A stretch of 41,777 nt of DNA from Bacillota bacterium (GTDB lineage Bacteria; Bacillota; Clostridia; Peptostreptococcales; Anaerovoracaceae), in contig JAFQHT010000002.1 in NCBI GenBank assembly GCA_017397825.1, positions 1 through 41,777 of the forward strand, given 5' to 3'. The notes beneath the pieces are model-generated. The model saw nothing but the letters and a program-made list of their open reading frames with translations, had not been told where the DNA came from and searched no databases. A program made the translations under genes and the position numbers. Every line of letters starts with the position of its first letter. Positions within the stretch are counted from its first letter, which is position 1. Positions 22,192 to 30,306 of the stretch are shown in pieces.

Positions 22192-23943
22192 ATGAGAAAT
22201 GTAAATATTACAATCGACGGAATCAAGACAAGTGTTCCCGGCAACTATACAATTCTTGAAGCCGCAAAGGCGGTAAACATTTTCATCCCTACGCTTTGCT
22301 ACCTGAGAGATGTCAATGAAATCGGCTGCTGCCGTATGTGTCTGGTTGAAACCAAAGGCGGCAAAGCTCTTCAGGCGGCCTGCGTTACTCCTGTAGCAGA
22401 AGGCATGGAAATTTATACTCACTCACCTAAGGTTGTTGAAGCAAGAAAGGTGAACCTGGAATTAATTCTTTCAAATCACGTGACAAGATGTCAGACATGT
22501 TCCAGAAGCTGGACTTCCTGCGAACTTCAGACCCTCGCCAACAAACTGGGCGTGGAAGCCGTAAGATTTGAAGGGGAAGCTACCAAGCACACTCAGGACA
22601 TCGGTGTTTCTATCGTAAGAGATAACAATAAATGTATTCTTTGCAGACGCTGCGTAAGCGTATGTAAAAATGTCCAGACAGTGGGCGTAATCGACGCTAT
22701 CGGCAGAGGTTTCCATACAGAAATCGGTTCACCGTTCGACAGAAAACTTGCTGACACTCCTTGCGTAAACTGCGGACAGTGTGTGAATGTATGCCCGGTT
22801 GGTGCCCTTCACGAAAAGACTGACACTGATGTGGTATGGAACGCACTTAATGATCCTGAACTTCACGTTGTGGTTCAGACTGCTCCTGCAGTCCGTGCTG
22901 CACTGGGCGAAAGCTTCGGTATGCCAATCGGCACAGCAGTTACAGGCAAGATGGTTACTGCTCTCAGAATGATTGGTTTCGATAAAGTATTCGATACTGA
23001 CACTGCAGCTGACCTGACAATCATGGAAGAATCCAACGAACTTATTGACAGAGTACGCTCCGGCGGCAAACTGCCTATGATCACATCCTGCTCACCAGGC
23101 TGGATCAAGTTCTGCGAACACTACTTCCCTGAATATCTGGACAACCTTTCAACATGCAAGTCACCGCACATGATGTTCGGTTCAATCATCAAGACTTACT
23201 ATGCAAAGAAAGCCGGCATTGACCCTTCAAAGATTTTCACAGTTTCAGTAATGCCTTGTACAGCTAAGAAGTTCGAAGCAAAGAGACCTGAAATGGAAGT
23301 TGACGGCCTCAGAGATGTGGATGCAGTTATCACAACAAGAGAACTTGCAAGCATGATTTATGATATTGGTATTGACTTCCCTAATCTTCCTGATGATGTA
23401 TTTGATGATCCGTTCGGAATCGCTTCCGGTGCCGGCGTAATCTTCGGTACTACAGGCGGCGTTATGGAAGCTGCACTGAGAACTGCAACCGACATTCTCA
23501 GCGGCTCCTCCACTGACAACATCGAATATGAAGAAATCAGAGGTTTTGAAGGAATCAAGGTTGCTGAATGTACAGTTGGTGAAGTCAGACTCCGTGCGGC
23601 AGTTGCACACGGACTGGGTAATGCCCGCAAACTTCTTAACCAGATCAAGGCTGGCGAACTGGAAGTTGATTTTATTGAAATCATGGCATGCCCTAACGGC
23701 TGTATCAACGGCGGTGGTCAGCCAATCCAGAGCTCTGATATCAGAAACTGGTCCAATGTAAGCCAGAGAAGAGCAGAAGCGCTTTACAGTGAAGACAGAA
23801 ATATGTACGTACGTAAGTCCCACAACAATCCTGCAGTCAAGAGACTTTACAAGGATTATCTGGGAATGGCAGGCGGTACGCTTTCACATAAGCTGCTTCA
23901 TACTCACTATCACGAAAGGGAAAAATACCCTGAAATCGACTAA
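22192..23943 (+). CDS. hydA: [FeFe] hydrogenase catalytic subunit HydA
   Basis: A 583-residue catalytic subunit. The N-terminus holds a [2Fe-2S] domain (CRMCLVE), a His-ligated cluster (HVTRCQTCSRSWTSC) and two [4Fe-4S] ferredoxin sites (CILCRRCVSVC and CVNCGQCVNVCPVG). The H-cluster motifs are L1 TSCSPGW (Cys300), L2 MPCTAKKFEAKRPE (Cys356) and L3 MACPNGCINGGGQP (Cys500, Cys504). The small-subunit-like C-terminal tail is present. It makes or consumes H2, exchanging electrons with NADH and ferredoxin through HydB and HydC. L1 has Ser where many enzymes have a second Cys. The start lies 6 bp after hydB behind AAAGGGG. The maturases HydE, HydF and HydG are not in the window. Confidence 0.96.
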   Translation: MRNVNITIDGIKTSVPGNYTILEAAKAVNIFIPTLCYLRDVNEIGCCRMCLVETKGGKALQAACVTPVAEGMEIYTHSPKVVEARKVNLELILSNHVTRCQTCSRSWTSCELQTLANKLGVEAVRFEGEATKHTQDIGVSIVRDNNKCILCRRCVSVCKNVQTVGVIDAIGRGFHTEIGSPFDRKLADTPCVNCGQCVNVCPVGALHEKTDTDVVWNALNDPELHVVVQTAPAVRAALGESFGMPIGTAVTGKMVTALRMIGFDKVFDTDTAADLTIMEESNELIDRVRSGGKLPMITSCSPGWIKFCEHYFPEYLDNLSTCKSPHMMFGSIIKTYYAKKAGIDPSKIFTVSVMPCTAKKFEAKRPEMEVDGLRDVDAVITTRELASMIYDIGIDFPNLPDDVFDDPFGIASGAGVIFGTTGGVMEAALRTATDILSGSSTDNIEYEEIRGFEGIKVAECTVGEVRLRAAVAHGLGNARKLLNQIKAGELEVDFIEIMACPNGCINGGGQPIQSSDIRNWSNVSQRRAEALYSEDRNMYVRKSHNNPAVKRLYKDYLGMAGGTLSHKLLHTHYHEREKYPEID

Positions 23944-23990
23944 AAAACAGGCTTCGGTCATTGACTAAAAACCAAAAATAAGATAACATA

Positions 23991-24025
23991 ATGAAGGGGT
24001 TTCGGGCCCCTTCATTTATTTTTAT
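23991..24025 (+). terminator. Terminator of the hydCBA operon
   Basis: ATGAAGGGG (23991-23999) pairs with CCCCTTCAT (24007-24015), followed by TTATTTTTAT. A TTGACT-17-TAACAT pair at 23961-23989 could be a promoter for the next gene; if so this hairpin would also sit at the start of that transcript. Confidence 0.8.
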
Positions 24026-24047
24026 ATCAGAGGATTTAGCTTTTACG

Positions 24048-24842
24048 ATGAAAAAAATTGATATGTTCAAAGAATACGTAATAAGGTTGTGTTTCAGATG
24101 TTCAATCCTGCTTATCGGCCTTGCAGCGTATTTTATGGTGCCGGATTATTTCGACCTGATTGTAACAAAGAGCCTTGAAAATCAGTGGGAGCTTCAGGGG
24201 CTTTCTGCGGCACAGGTGGTTGCAAATCTTTCGGAAAATTACAATATAATATGGATTTATCTGGTATGGGGCATACTTATGATGAGTATGGTTCTACAGA
24301 TGATTCCTGACAACAAGAGAATAACAATGGGAAGCAGGAAGGAACACGAAGAGTTTTATGCACCGGTGGAAGGATACAGCGAGCTGGAAATGTACCGTTA
24401 TGTGCAGAAGCAGAATGTTGCGGCAATCTGGGTCCTGATTGTGTGGTTATCATTCAACGCCGTCTTTGGTGCTCTTTATGTAACAGGCATCATTCACACA
24501 AAAGAACTGATAATGCTCACATTGTTCTACTATGTGGCGGACCTGATATGCGTGGTTATCTGGTGCCCGTTCCAGAGCTTCTTTATGAAAAACAGATGCT
24601 GCGTAAACTGCCGTATATTCAACTGGGGTCATTTTATGATGTTTACACCGATGCTTTTTATCAGACATTTCCTGTCGTGGAGCCTTTTCTTCACCAGCCT
24701 GATTGTAATGCTGCGCTGGGAGATTACTTTGCTCCGTCATCCGGAAAGATTCTGGGAAGGCTCAAACAAAGTCCTCAGGTGCGAAAACTGTAAGGACAAA
24801 ATCTGCAGATTGAAAGGACCTAAGTTTATTCAGAAACATTGA
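24048..24842 (+). CDS. Hypothetical polytopic membrane protein with two cysteine motifs
   Basis: A 264-residue protein I cannot name. About five hydrophobic segments are visible (near residues 13-37, 65-86, 120-145, 152-178 and 192-215). Between the fourth and fifth lies KNRCCVNCRIFNWGHF, and the C-terminus has HPERFWEGSNKVLRCENCKDKICRLK. The two Cys groups, probably on the same side of the membrane, could form a metal or Fe-S site. The start is ATG 24048; an earlier in-frame ATG at 23991 lies inside the hydrogenase terminator and is rejected. The ribosome site (AGAGGA) is weak and distant. It sits between hydA and glnS, with a separate terminator and promoter on either side, so context gives no function. 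Confidence 0.7.
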   Translation: MKKIDMFKEYVIRLCFRCSILLIGLAAYFMVPDYFDLIVTKSLENQWELQGLSAAQVVANLSENYNIIWIYLVWGILMMSMVLQMIPDNKRITMGSRKEHEEFYAPVEGYSELEMYRYVQKQNVAAIWVLIVWLSFNAVFGALYVTGIIHTKELIMLTLFYYVADLICVVIWCPFQSFFMKNRCCVNCRIFNWGHFMMFTPMLFIRHFLSWSLFFTSLIVMLRWEITLLRHPERFWEGSNKVLRCENCKDKICRLKGPKFIQKH

Positions 24843-24877
24843 AAAACAGGCAAAATCAGGATTAAAATACTGGAATA

Positions 24878-24907
24878 TTGACTAAAATAGTGCTACAATA
24901 ATATAAG
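24878..24907 (+). promoter_or_regulatory. Candidate promoter of glnS
   Basis: TTGACT at 24878-24883 and TATAAG at 24902-24907 with an 18-bp spacer. No T-box element is visible in the short leader. Confidence 0.45.
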
Positions 24908-24931
24908 ACTGTATATTTTGGAGGAAAGAAA

Positions 24932-26563
24932 ATGGCTGAAACCAACAATTTTATCCACAACATAATTGAAAAAGATTTAGAATCACAGAAATACGGAGAT
25001 AAGGTTTACACTCGTTTCCCGCCGGAACCAAACGGCTACCTGCATATCGGACATGCCAAGTCCATCTGCCTGAACTTCTCCACAGCGGCGAAGTACGGCG
25101 GCAAGTGTAACTTAAGATATGACGACACAAACCCTGTAAAGGAAGACGTTGAATACGTGGACTCCATCGAAGCTGACGTAAGATGGCTGGGCTTTGAATG
25201 GACAGAAAGACTCTGGGCATCCGATTATTTTGACACAATGTACGATGCTGCAGTTGAGCTCATCAAGCAGGGCAAGGCTTTCGTATGCGACCTTACAGGC
25301 GAAGAAATCAAGGAATACAGAGGTACGCTCACAGCACCTGGTAAGGAATCCCCTTACAGAAACCGTTCCATCGAAGAAAACCTTCAGCTTTTTGAAGAAA
25401 TGAAGGCAGGCAAGTACGCTGACGGTGAAAAGGTTCTCCGTGCCAAGATTGATATGGCATCTCCTAATATCAACATGAGAGACCCTATCATCTACCGTAT
25501 TGCTCATGCTACTCACCATAACACAGGGGACAAGTGGTGCATTTATCCTATGTACGACTTTGCACACCCTATTGAAGATGCAATCGAAGGAATCACACAT
25601 TCTATCTGCACACTGGAATTCGAAGACCACAGACCACTTTACGACTGGGTTCTCAGAGAAGTAGGCTGGTGGCCAGCACCTCCTCAGCAGATTGAATTTG
25701 CGAGACTCAACCTTACAAATACAGTAATGTCCAAGAGATACCTGAAGGCCCTCGTAGAAGACGGTGTGGTTGACGGTTGGGACGACCCTCGTATGCCGAC
25801 CATCGCAGGTATCCGCCGCAGAGGCTACACTCCTGAAGCAGTAAGACAGTTCTGCGAAGACATCGGTGTTGCCAAGGCAAACAGCACAGTTCAGGTTGCT
25901 CAGCTTGAGCAGTGCGTAAGAGAAGACCTTAAGGAAAAGGTTGAATCCAGAAACGTAGTATTCGACCCTATCAAGGTTATCATCACAAACTACCCTGAAG
26001 GCCAGAGCGAAATGTGCGAAATCGAAAACAACGCTCAGGTTCCTGAAATGGGCACACGCCAGGTTCCTTTCTCAAGAGAATTATGGGTTGACGGCGCAGA
26101 CTTCATGGAAGTTCCTGCAAAGAAATACTTCAGACTCTTCCCTGGCAACGAAGTAAGATTCAAAGGCGCTTACTTCATCACATGCAACGAAGTGGTGAAG
26201 AACGAAGACGGCTCCATCAAGGAACTCCTCTGCACATACGACCCTGAAACTCATTCCGGCTCCGGATTTGAAGGCCGCAAGGTAAAGGGCACAATCCACT
26301 TCGTGGACGCTGCAACTGCAGTTCCTATCAAGATCCGTCAGTATGACTACCTGATGATTGAAGACGAAAATGGCGATATGGTAAGAAACCCTGAAACTAT
26401 GAGAGAAATCACATGCTACGCAGAACCTTCCATCACAGAAGCTGAAGCAGGCGAAAGATTCCAGTTCTTCAGACACGGTTACTTCATCGCTGAACCTAAA
26501 CTTTTCACTAAAGACAACTTATTATTCAATGAAATCATAGGACTCAAGAGCTCCTGGAAATAG
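24932..26563 (+). CDS. glnS: Glutaminyl-tRNA synthetase
   Basis: A 543-residue class I synthetase that charges tRNA(Gln) directly with glutamine. The HIGH motif is [15 protein letters not shown], the KMSKS-equivalent is VMSKRYL, and the GlnRS-specific stretch [18 protein letters not shown] distinguishes it from GluRS. The C-terminal part is the beta-barrel anticodon-binding region typical of GlnRS. Length agrees with bacterial GlnRS (about 550). Many Bacillota lack GlnRS and use GatCAB; its presence means direct charging is possible here. Codon bias is strong. It starts behind GGAGGAAAG and is followed 22 bp later by a DUF1847 gene. Confidence 0.95.
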   Translation: MAETNNFIHNIIEKDLESQKYGDKVYTRFPPEPNGYLHIGHAKSICLNFSTAAKYGGKCNLRYDDTNPVKEDVEYVDSIEADVRWLGFEWTERLWASDYFDTMYDAAVELIKQGKAFVCDLTGEEIKEYRGTLTAPGKESPYRNRSIEENLQLFEEMKAGKYADGEKVLRAKIDMASPNINMRDPIIYRIAHATHHNTGDKWCIYPMYDFAHPIEDAIEGITHSICTLEFEDHRPLYDWVLREVGWWPAPPQQIEFARLNLTNTVMSKRYLKALVEDGVVDGWDDPRMPTIAGIRRRGYTPEAVRQFCEDIGVAKANSTVQVAQLEQCVREDLKEKVESRNVVFDPIKVIITNYPEGQSEMCEIENNAQVPEMGTRQVPFSRELWVDGADFMEVPAKKYFRLFPGNEVRFKGAYFITCNEVVKNEDGSIKELLCTYDPETHSGSGFEGRKVKGTIHFVDAATAVPIKIRQYDYLMIEDENGDMVRNPETMREITCYAEPSITEAEAGERFQFFRHGYFIAEPKLFTKDNLLFNEIIGLKSSWK

Positions 26564-26585
26564 GGTATAACCCGGAGGTAATACA

Positions 26586-27209
26586 ATGCCAAATTGTGCA
26601 CATTGTACTGTAAGGTCATGTAATCAGGGAAGTACTGAAAAAGCACCGGCAAACTGTCCGGGCCGTTTCACTACTAAAGAAAAGGAACTTTCACGCTACA
26701 GTGAAGAGGACAGACGCACCTTCATTGCGGCAGCTGAAGTTGAAGCCGAAGGATACTGTAAGAAAGTACGCGTTCAGGAAATTATGGACTATGCACTCAA
26801 GTGCGGATACAAGCATCTTGGCGTTGCCCACTGCGTTGGTCTCAGAAACGAAGCAAGAGTGTTTGCAGATATTCTTAAGGACAACGGATTTGAAGTTGAA
26901 ACTGTCTGCTGCAAAGTAGGCGGCGTGGATAAAGCTGAAATGGGCGTAGGCAGAAACGGTTATGTGGATGACTGTGAATTTGAAGCAATGTGTAATCCTG
27001 CCGGACAGGCAGCAGTTCTTGATGAAGCAGGCTGTGAACTTAACATTCTGCTGGGGCTTTGTGTGGGCCACGATACACTGTTTATCAAAAACAGCAAGGC
27101 TCCTGTTACCGTACTTGCGGCTAAAGACAGAGTCACAGGCCATAATCCGCTGGCGCCGATTTATAACGCAGAGTCTTATTACCGAAATAAGTTGAAAAAA
27201 CAAGAATAG
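26586..27209 (+). CDS. DUF1847 cysteine-rich protein
   Basis: A 207-residue cytoplasmic protein of the DUF1847 family. The N-terminus MPNCAHCTVRSC with a later NCPG forms a likely metal or Fe-S site, and further conserved Cys occur in VCCKVGG, MCNPAGQ and LGLCVGHD. The middle region KHLGVAHCVGLRNEA followed by the DNGFEVETV strand is the family core. The function of the family is unknown; a redox or metal-related role is only a guess from cysteine content. It follows glnS by 22 bp with GGAGGTAATACA as its ribosome site, so the two are probably co-transcribed, and a strong terminator follows. Confidence 0.85.
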   Translation: MPNCAHCTVRSCNQGSTEKAPANCPGRFTTKEKELSRYSEEDRRTFIAAAEVEAEGYCKKVRVQEIMDYALKCGYKHLGVAHCVGLRNEARVFADILKDNGFEVETVCCKVGGVDKAEMGVGRNGYVDDCEFEAMCNPAGQAAVLDEAGCELNILLGLCVGHDTLFIKNSKAPVTVLAAKDRVTGHNPLAPIYNAESYYRNKLKKQE

Positions 27210-27214
27210 TAGCG

Positions 27215-27242
27215 AAAACCCACCGGTGCCGGTGGGTTTTTT
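27215..27242 (+). terminator. Terminator after the DUF1847 gene
   Basis: AAAACCCACCGG (27215-27226) pairs with CCGGTGGGTTTT (27229-27240), followed by TT. Nearly perfect palindrome with a minimal loop. Confidence 0.9.
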
Positions 27243-27273
27243 GGTGTGCGTTTGGCGAACTGGTAAAAAATGG

Positions 27274-27302
27274 TTGTAAGATTACCTGCGATATTGTATT
27301 AT
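27274..27302 (+). promoter_or_regulatory. Promoter of the nuclease-like gene, with duplicated -10 region
   Basis: TTGTAA (27274-27279), 17 bp, TATTAT (27297-27302). The 12-mer ATATTGTATTAT containing the -10 recurs at 27328-27339. A second imperfect repeat pair, ACATTGATT-(T/G)-TTTTCA, lies in the leader at 27374 and 27425. The leader is about 180 nt and AT-rich, with no clear riboswitch fold. Confidence 0.5.
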
Positions 27303-27489
27303 AAAGATAGTAGTATGAAAATAAACAATATTGTATTATGCGAGCCATCGTTATAACAGTTCCGGCAGACCGACATTGATTGTTTTCAGTAATTATCCTC
27401 TAAAAGTCAATATATTCGACAAAAACATTGATTTATTTTCACGGAACAATAAAAAAGTGCAATGTTTGAAGAAAAAGGGGGAATTAACT

Positions 27490-28227
27490 ATGAAAAATCG
27501 GCCGGAAATTGTTGTTTTATTGCGTGAATTAGAAAATCGGCTTCAAAAAAGCAATGCTGAATTGAAGAAATGCCCTGCGGGAGTCCTTCGCAAGAGCGTC
27601 AGTAATGGTACGCCTGTTTTCTTTCAGGCATACACCGATGATGATAATAAAATAATAAGGAAAAGTCTTTACCGCAAACCTGAAACGGCACGTGCGTTGG
27701 CACGAAAAATGTATCTGGAAGAAGAAACCAGGATTTTGGAACGGAATTTAAAGTTGCTGCAGCAATTGCTGGAAGAGTGTAAGCCAATGCAGCCGGAGAA
27801 CATAATCAGCAGTCTGCCTAAACGCTACCAAGGCATACCAAATGAATGTTTTTTCGACGGCAATCGACAAGGGTGCGATACCTCTGGCAGCTGGGATTCA
27901 GAACCATACGAAAAGTCTGACTTTCGCCCGGAAGAACTGACTAAAATCACAACCAGAGGACTACATGTCCGCTCCATGGCTGAGCTTGTAATAGCAGAAT
28001 GTTTTTGCTATCACCAGCTGATGTTCCGGTACGAGGAACTTATACATATTGATGACTATAATTTTGCGCCGGATTTTACAATTATGCGCAGGCACAAGTG
28101 GAAACTGTCCATGTATGAGAAAGCAGGTATCGTGCCGTGGGACAATCTGATTGTTACATACGGCGACCGTAATGCCAATGTGGATATGCGGGTTGTGGAA
28201 AGTGAGATTGAGAATAAACTGATTTAA
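27490..28227 (+). CDS. PD-(D/E)XK-like hypothetical protein with apparent loss of a catalytic segment
   Basis: A 245-residue protein. The N-terminal half is charged and helical (EVVLLRELENRLQK-like, then a coiled-coil-like region at residues 66-98). The C-terminal half matches a family of clostridial hypothetical proteins with a PD-(D/E)XK-type fold: RSMAELVIAE (E165), FRYEELIHIDDYNFAPDFTI (D195) and the ending KLSMYEKAGIVPWDNLIVTY. In the relatives I remember, 25-30 residues containing a 'WEHFG' motif lie between PDFTI and the YEK-GI segment; here only MRRHKW remains. The reading frame is intact. ATG 27490 follows AAGGGGGAA; an upstream in-frame ATG at 27331 has no ribosome site. It may be catalytically dead or a divergent type. 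Confidence 0.65.
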   Translation: MKNRPEIVVLLRELENRLQKSNAELKKCPAGVLRKSVSNGTPVFFQAYTDDDNKIIRKSLYRKPETARALARKMYLEEETRILERNLKLLQQLLEECKPMQPENIISSLPKRYQGIPNECFFDGNRQGCDTSGSWDSEPYEKSDFRPEELTKITTRGLHVRSMAELVIAECFCYHQLMFRYEELIHIDDYNFAPDFTIMRRHKWKLSMYEKAGIVPWDNLIVTYGDRNANVDMRVVESEIENKLI

Positions 28228-28236
28228 GAAGAAAAA

Positions 28237-28258
28237 CCTCTGCAGGAGCAGAGGCTTT
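28237..28258. terminator. Bidirectional terminator between convergent genes
   Basis: CCTCTGC (28237-28243) pairs with GCAGAGG (28248-28254), flanked by AAAA on the left and CTTTT on the right. Confidence 0.7.
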
Positions 28259-28261
28259 TGC

Positions 28262-28681
28262 TTAATTTTTTGTATTGCGTATTTCGTCCGGAAGTTTACC
28301 TTGATCCAGGCCATCTGTTACAAGCAGCAGAATTTTGTAATGGGGATCTTTGTAGCTGTCATCATCAGGATAATAGCCGGCCAGCAGTTCTAACTGAAAG
28401 TTAACGTTTGGATCCGGGATTGATATTTCATCGGCAGGAGCTTCTGCAGGGAGGCTGCCAGCGATAAAGTCAGTAAGTGATTCTTCTGTCAGCTCTTCAT
28501 AATTAATGTTCTGCTGCATTACAATATCGCCGCAGAATTGTTCTCCTTCAGAAATAGTAAACTGAGGATTGTACTGACTGGCAGAGTTATGATAGCGGTT
28601 GGCGAGGCTTTCATAGTCATAGTGTTTTGAGTCAGCGAAAGCTTTGTGTTCTTCAGTGATATGTTTTTTAGTCAGATTCAT
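28262..28681 (-). CDS. Small acidic hypothetical protein
   Basis: A 139-residue protein I do not recognise. It is acidic and soluble, with no signal peptide or membrane helix. Notable stretches are KHYDYESLANRYHNSASQYNPQF near the N-terminus, a middle region rich in E, D and A, and FQLELLAGYYPDDDSYKDPHYKILLLVTDG near the end. ATG 28681 is preferred to the in-frame GTG at 28687 because AGGGGG lies 7 nt upstream of the ATG. It follows the sigma-54 activator gene by about 40 bp in the same direction, so it may be the second gene of that operon, but no sequence link to regulation is visible. Confidence 0.6.
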   Translation of the reverse strand: MNLTKKHITEEHKAFADSKHYDYESLANRYHNSASQYNPQFTISEGEQFCGDIVMQQNINYEELTEESLTDFIAGSLPAEAPADEISIPDPNVNFQLELLAGYYPDDDSYKDPHYKILLLVTDGLDQGKLPDEIRNTKN

Positions 28682-28720
28682 AATCACACCCCCTGTTGTT
28701 TTATTTACATAACAAAGCTA

Positions 28721-30124
28721 TCAAATTCCATATTTCTGTATTTTTGAATAGAGCAGGCTCCGGGAGATGCCCAGAAGCTTGGCAGCTTCAGTTCTGTTTC
28801 CTCCGCACTTTGCAATAGCATCTTCAATGAGCTGTTTTTCGGCAATTCCCTTGTTCTGGAAGAAGTTGTCCGATGAAGAAGAGATGACTGTTTCTGCCAC
28901 CTGACCGGCTCTGCGTTTTTCTTCGAAAAAGTCAAAGTCTTCGCGCAGAAGGACTCCTCCTTCAGCCAGGACACAGGCTCTTTCGAGAACGTGTTCCAGT
29001 TCTCGGACATTGCCCGGCCAGCTGTATCCTGCAAGATACTCCAGTGCTTCACTGTTTATGCCGGCGATATCCAGTTTGTATTTATGGTTGATTTTTTCAA
29101 TTATGGTTTCGCACAGCAGCGGAATGTCTTCGGGACGTTCGCGGAGAGGCGGAATCTGGATTTCCATTACATTGATACGGTAGAGAAGGTCCTCGCGGAA
29201 CTTCTTTTCGGCAGTCATTTTGTAAAGGTCCTGGTTACTGCAGCATATTACCTGCACATTAAGAGGTATTGCTTTGACTGAACCGATTCGTTCTACTTCG
29301 TATTCCTGAAGAACGCGGAGCAGCTTAGGCTGGAGGTCCAGCGGCAATTCTTCAATTTCGTCGAGAAGAATTGAACCACCGTTGGCCAGTTCGAACTTGC
29401 CGGCCTTGCCGCCTTTGATTGCGCCGGAGAATGTACTGGTTTCATAACCAAAAAGTTCTGATTCAAGCAGTTCACGCGGAATTGCTGCACAGTTTACTTT
29501 TACAAAAGGTGCATCTTTACGCATGCTGGCGTTATGAATTGCTGTTGCAAACACTTCCTTTCCGCAGCCGGTTTCGCCTGTGAGAAGAATAGGCATACGG
29601 CTGTTGGTAACGCGGGAAAGAATTTTTTTGATTTCTATAATCTTAGGGGAAATTCCTACAATATTGTCGAAAACTGAAGGTGCTTCGCTGAGGCCTTTCA
29701 GCTGTTTTTCAAAAAGAATATTGGAGGTTTTCAGTGCCTGGATTTCTTTATAGAGTGAGTTTACGGCTTCTGTAGCATTAAGGGAACTGAGTCCGATGAC
29801 GCCAAGAATTTCTCCATAAGGACTTTTGATAGGGAAACGGTTGTAGACAAGTGAGCGCCCGTCTTCGTATTCAAAAAGGCTTCCGAGGGATGGTTCGCCG
29901 CTATGGAGCGTTTCGTAAAGCTTGGTTCTTGGGATTACTTCCTCGACTTTAAGCCCGAGCACATCCTGTTTTTCTTTGCCCAGAAAATGGGCATAAGTAT
30001 TGTTAATATATACTATGTAGCCGAATTTGTCGATTATAATTACATGGTAAAAAGAATCAATTGCGGTATCCATAATATCTTTGACTGATTCGTATACGTT
30101 GGTTGCTTCAATGTAGTTTGCCAT
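28721..30124 (-). CDS. PAS-domain sigma-54-dependent transcriptional activator
   Basis: A 467-residue bacterial enhancer-binding protein. Residues about 12-120 form a PAS sensor (DSFYHVIIIDKFGYIVYINN). The AAA+ domain covers about 155-390, with Walker A GETGCGKE (183-190), Walker B SILLDEIEEL, an arginine-finger region (FREDLLYRINV) and WPGNVRELEHV. A Fis-type helix-turn-helix ends the protein (GGNRTEAAKLLGISRSLLYSKIQKYG). The sigma-54-contacting loop, normally GAFTGA, reads STFSGA (residues 230-235). ATG 30124 follows AAAGGAGGG; the upstream in-frame start has no ribosome site. It is divergent from a gene with a perfect -24/-12 promoter, its obvious target. The PAS ligand is unknown. Confidence 0.92.
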   Translation of the reverse strand: MANYIEATNVYESVKDIMDTAIDSFYHVIIIDKFGYIVYINNTYAHFLGKEKQDVLGLKVEEVIPRTKLYETLHSGEPSLGSLFEYEDGRSLVYNRFPIKSPYGEILGVIGLSSLNATEAVNSLYKEIQALKTSNILFEKQLKGLSEAPSVFDNIVGISPKIIEIKKILSRVTNSRMPILLTGETGCGKEVFATAIHNASMRKDAPFVKVNCAAIPRELLESELFGYETSTFSGAIKGGKAGKFELANGGSILLDEIEELPLDLQPKLLRVLQEYEVERIGSVKAIPLNVQVICCSNQDLYKMTAEKKFREDLLYRINVMEIQIPPLRERPEDIPLLCETIIEKINHKYKLDIAGINSEALEYLAGYSWPGNVRELEHVLERACVLAEGGVLLREDFDFFEEKRRAGQVAETVISSSSDNFFQNKGIAEKQLIEDAIAKCGGNRTEAAKLLGISRSLLYSKIQKYGI

Positions 30125-30218
30125 GGAAAACCCTCCTTTGTTGTCTATAATAACACACAATGCCCGAAAAATAAAACAAAATTTATGCTAATTTTTCTTC
30201 TTTCCAGTGGCTGGGGCT

Positions 30219-30234
30219 TGGCACAGAAATTGCA
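30219..30234 (+). promoter_or_regulatory. Sigma-54 (-24/-12) promoter
   Basis: TGGCAC-AGAAA-TTGCA gives the invariant GG at 30220-30221 and GC at 30232-30233 with the required 10-bp separation, a full consensus match. Transcription would begin near 30245. No sigma-70 boxes of comparable quality are seen for the downstream gene. Confidence 0.88.
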
Positions 30235-30249
30235 ATTTATATAAAAAAT

Positions 30250-30277
30250 ATGCGGTAAGGACTGCCGCATTTTGTTT
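30250..30277 (+). terminator. Hairpin with T tail in the sigma-54 leader
   Basis: ATGCGGTA (30250-30257) pairs with TGCCGCAT (30263-30270), one G-T wobble, 5-nt loop, then TTTGTTT. It starts about 5 nt after the predicted transcription start. It may be an attenuator or a 5' stabilising stem. Confidence 0.5.
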
Positions 30278-30306
30278 CGATTTTAAATATACAGGAGGTA
30301 TATATT

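Noticed and set aside
23245..23823. A 192-codon minus-strand frame inside hydA
   Set aside because: Antisense to the H-cluster domain, whose motifs are all in the plus frame.
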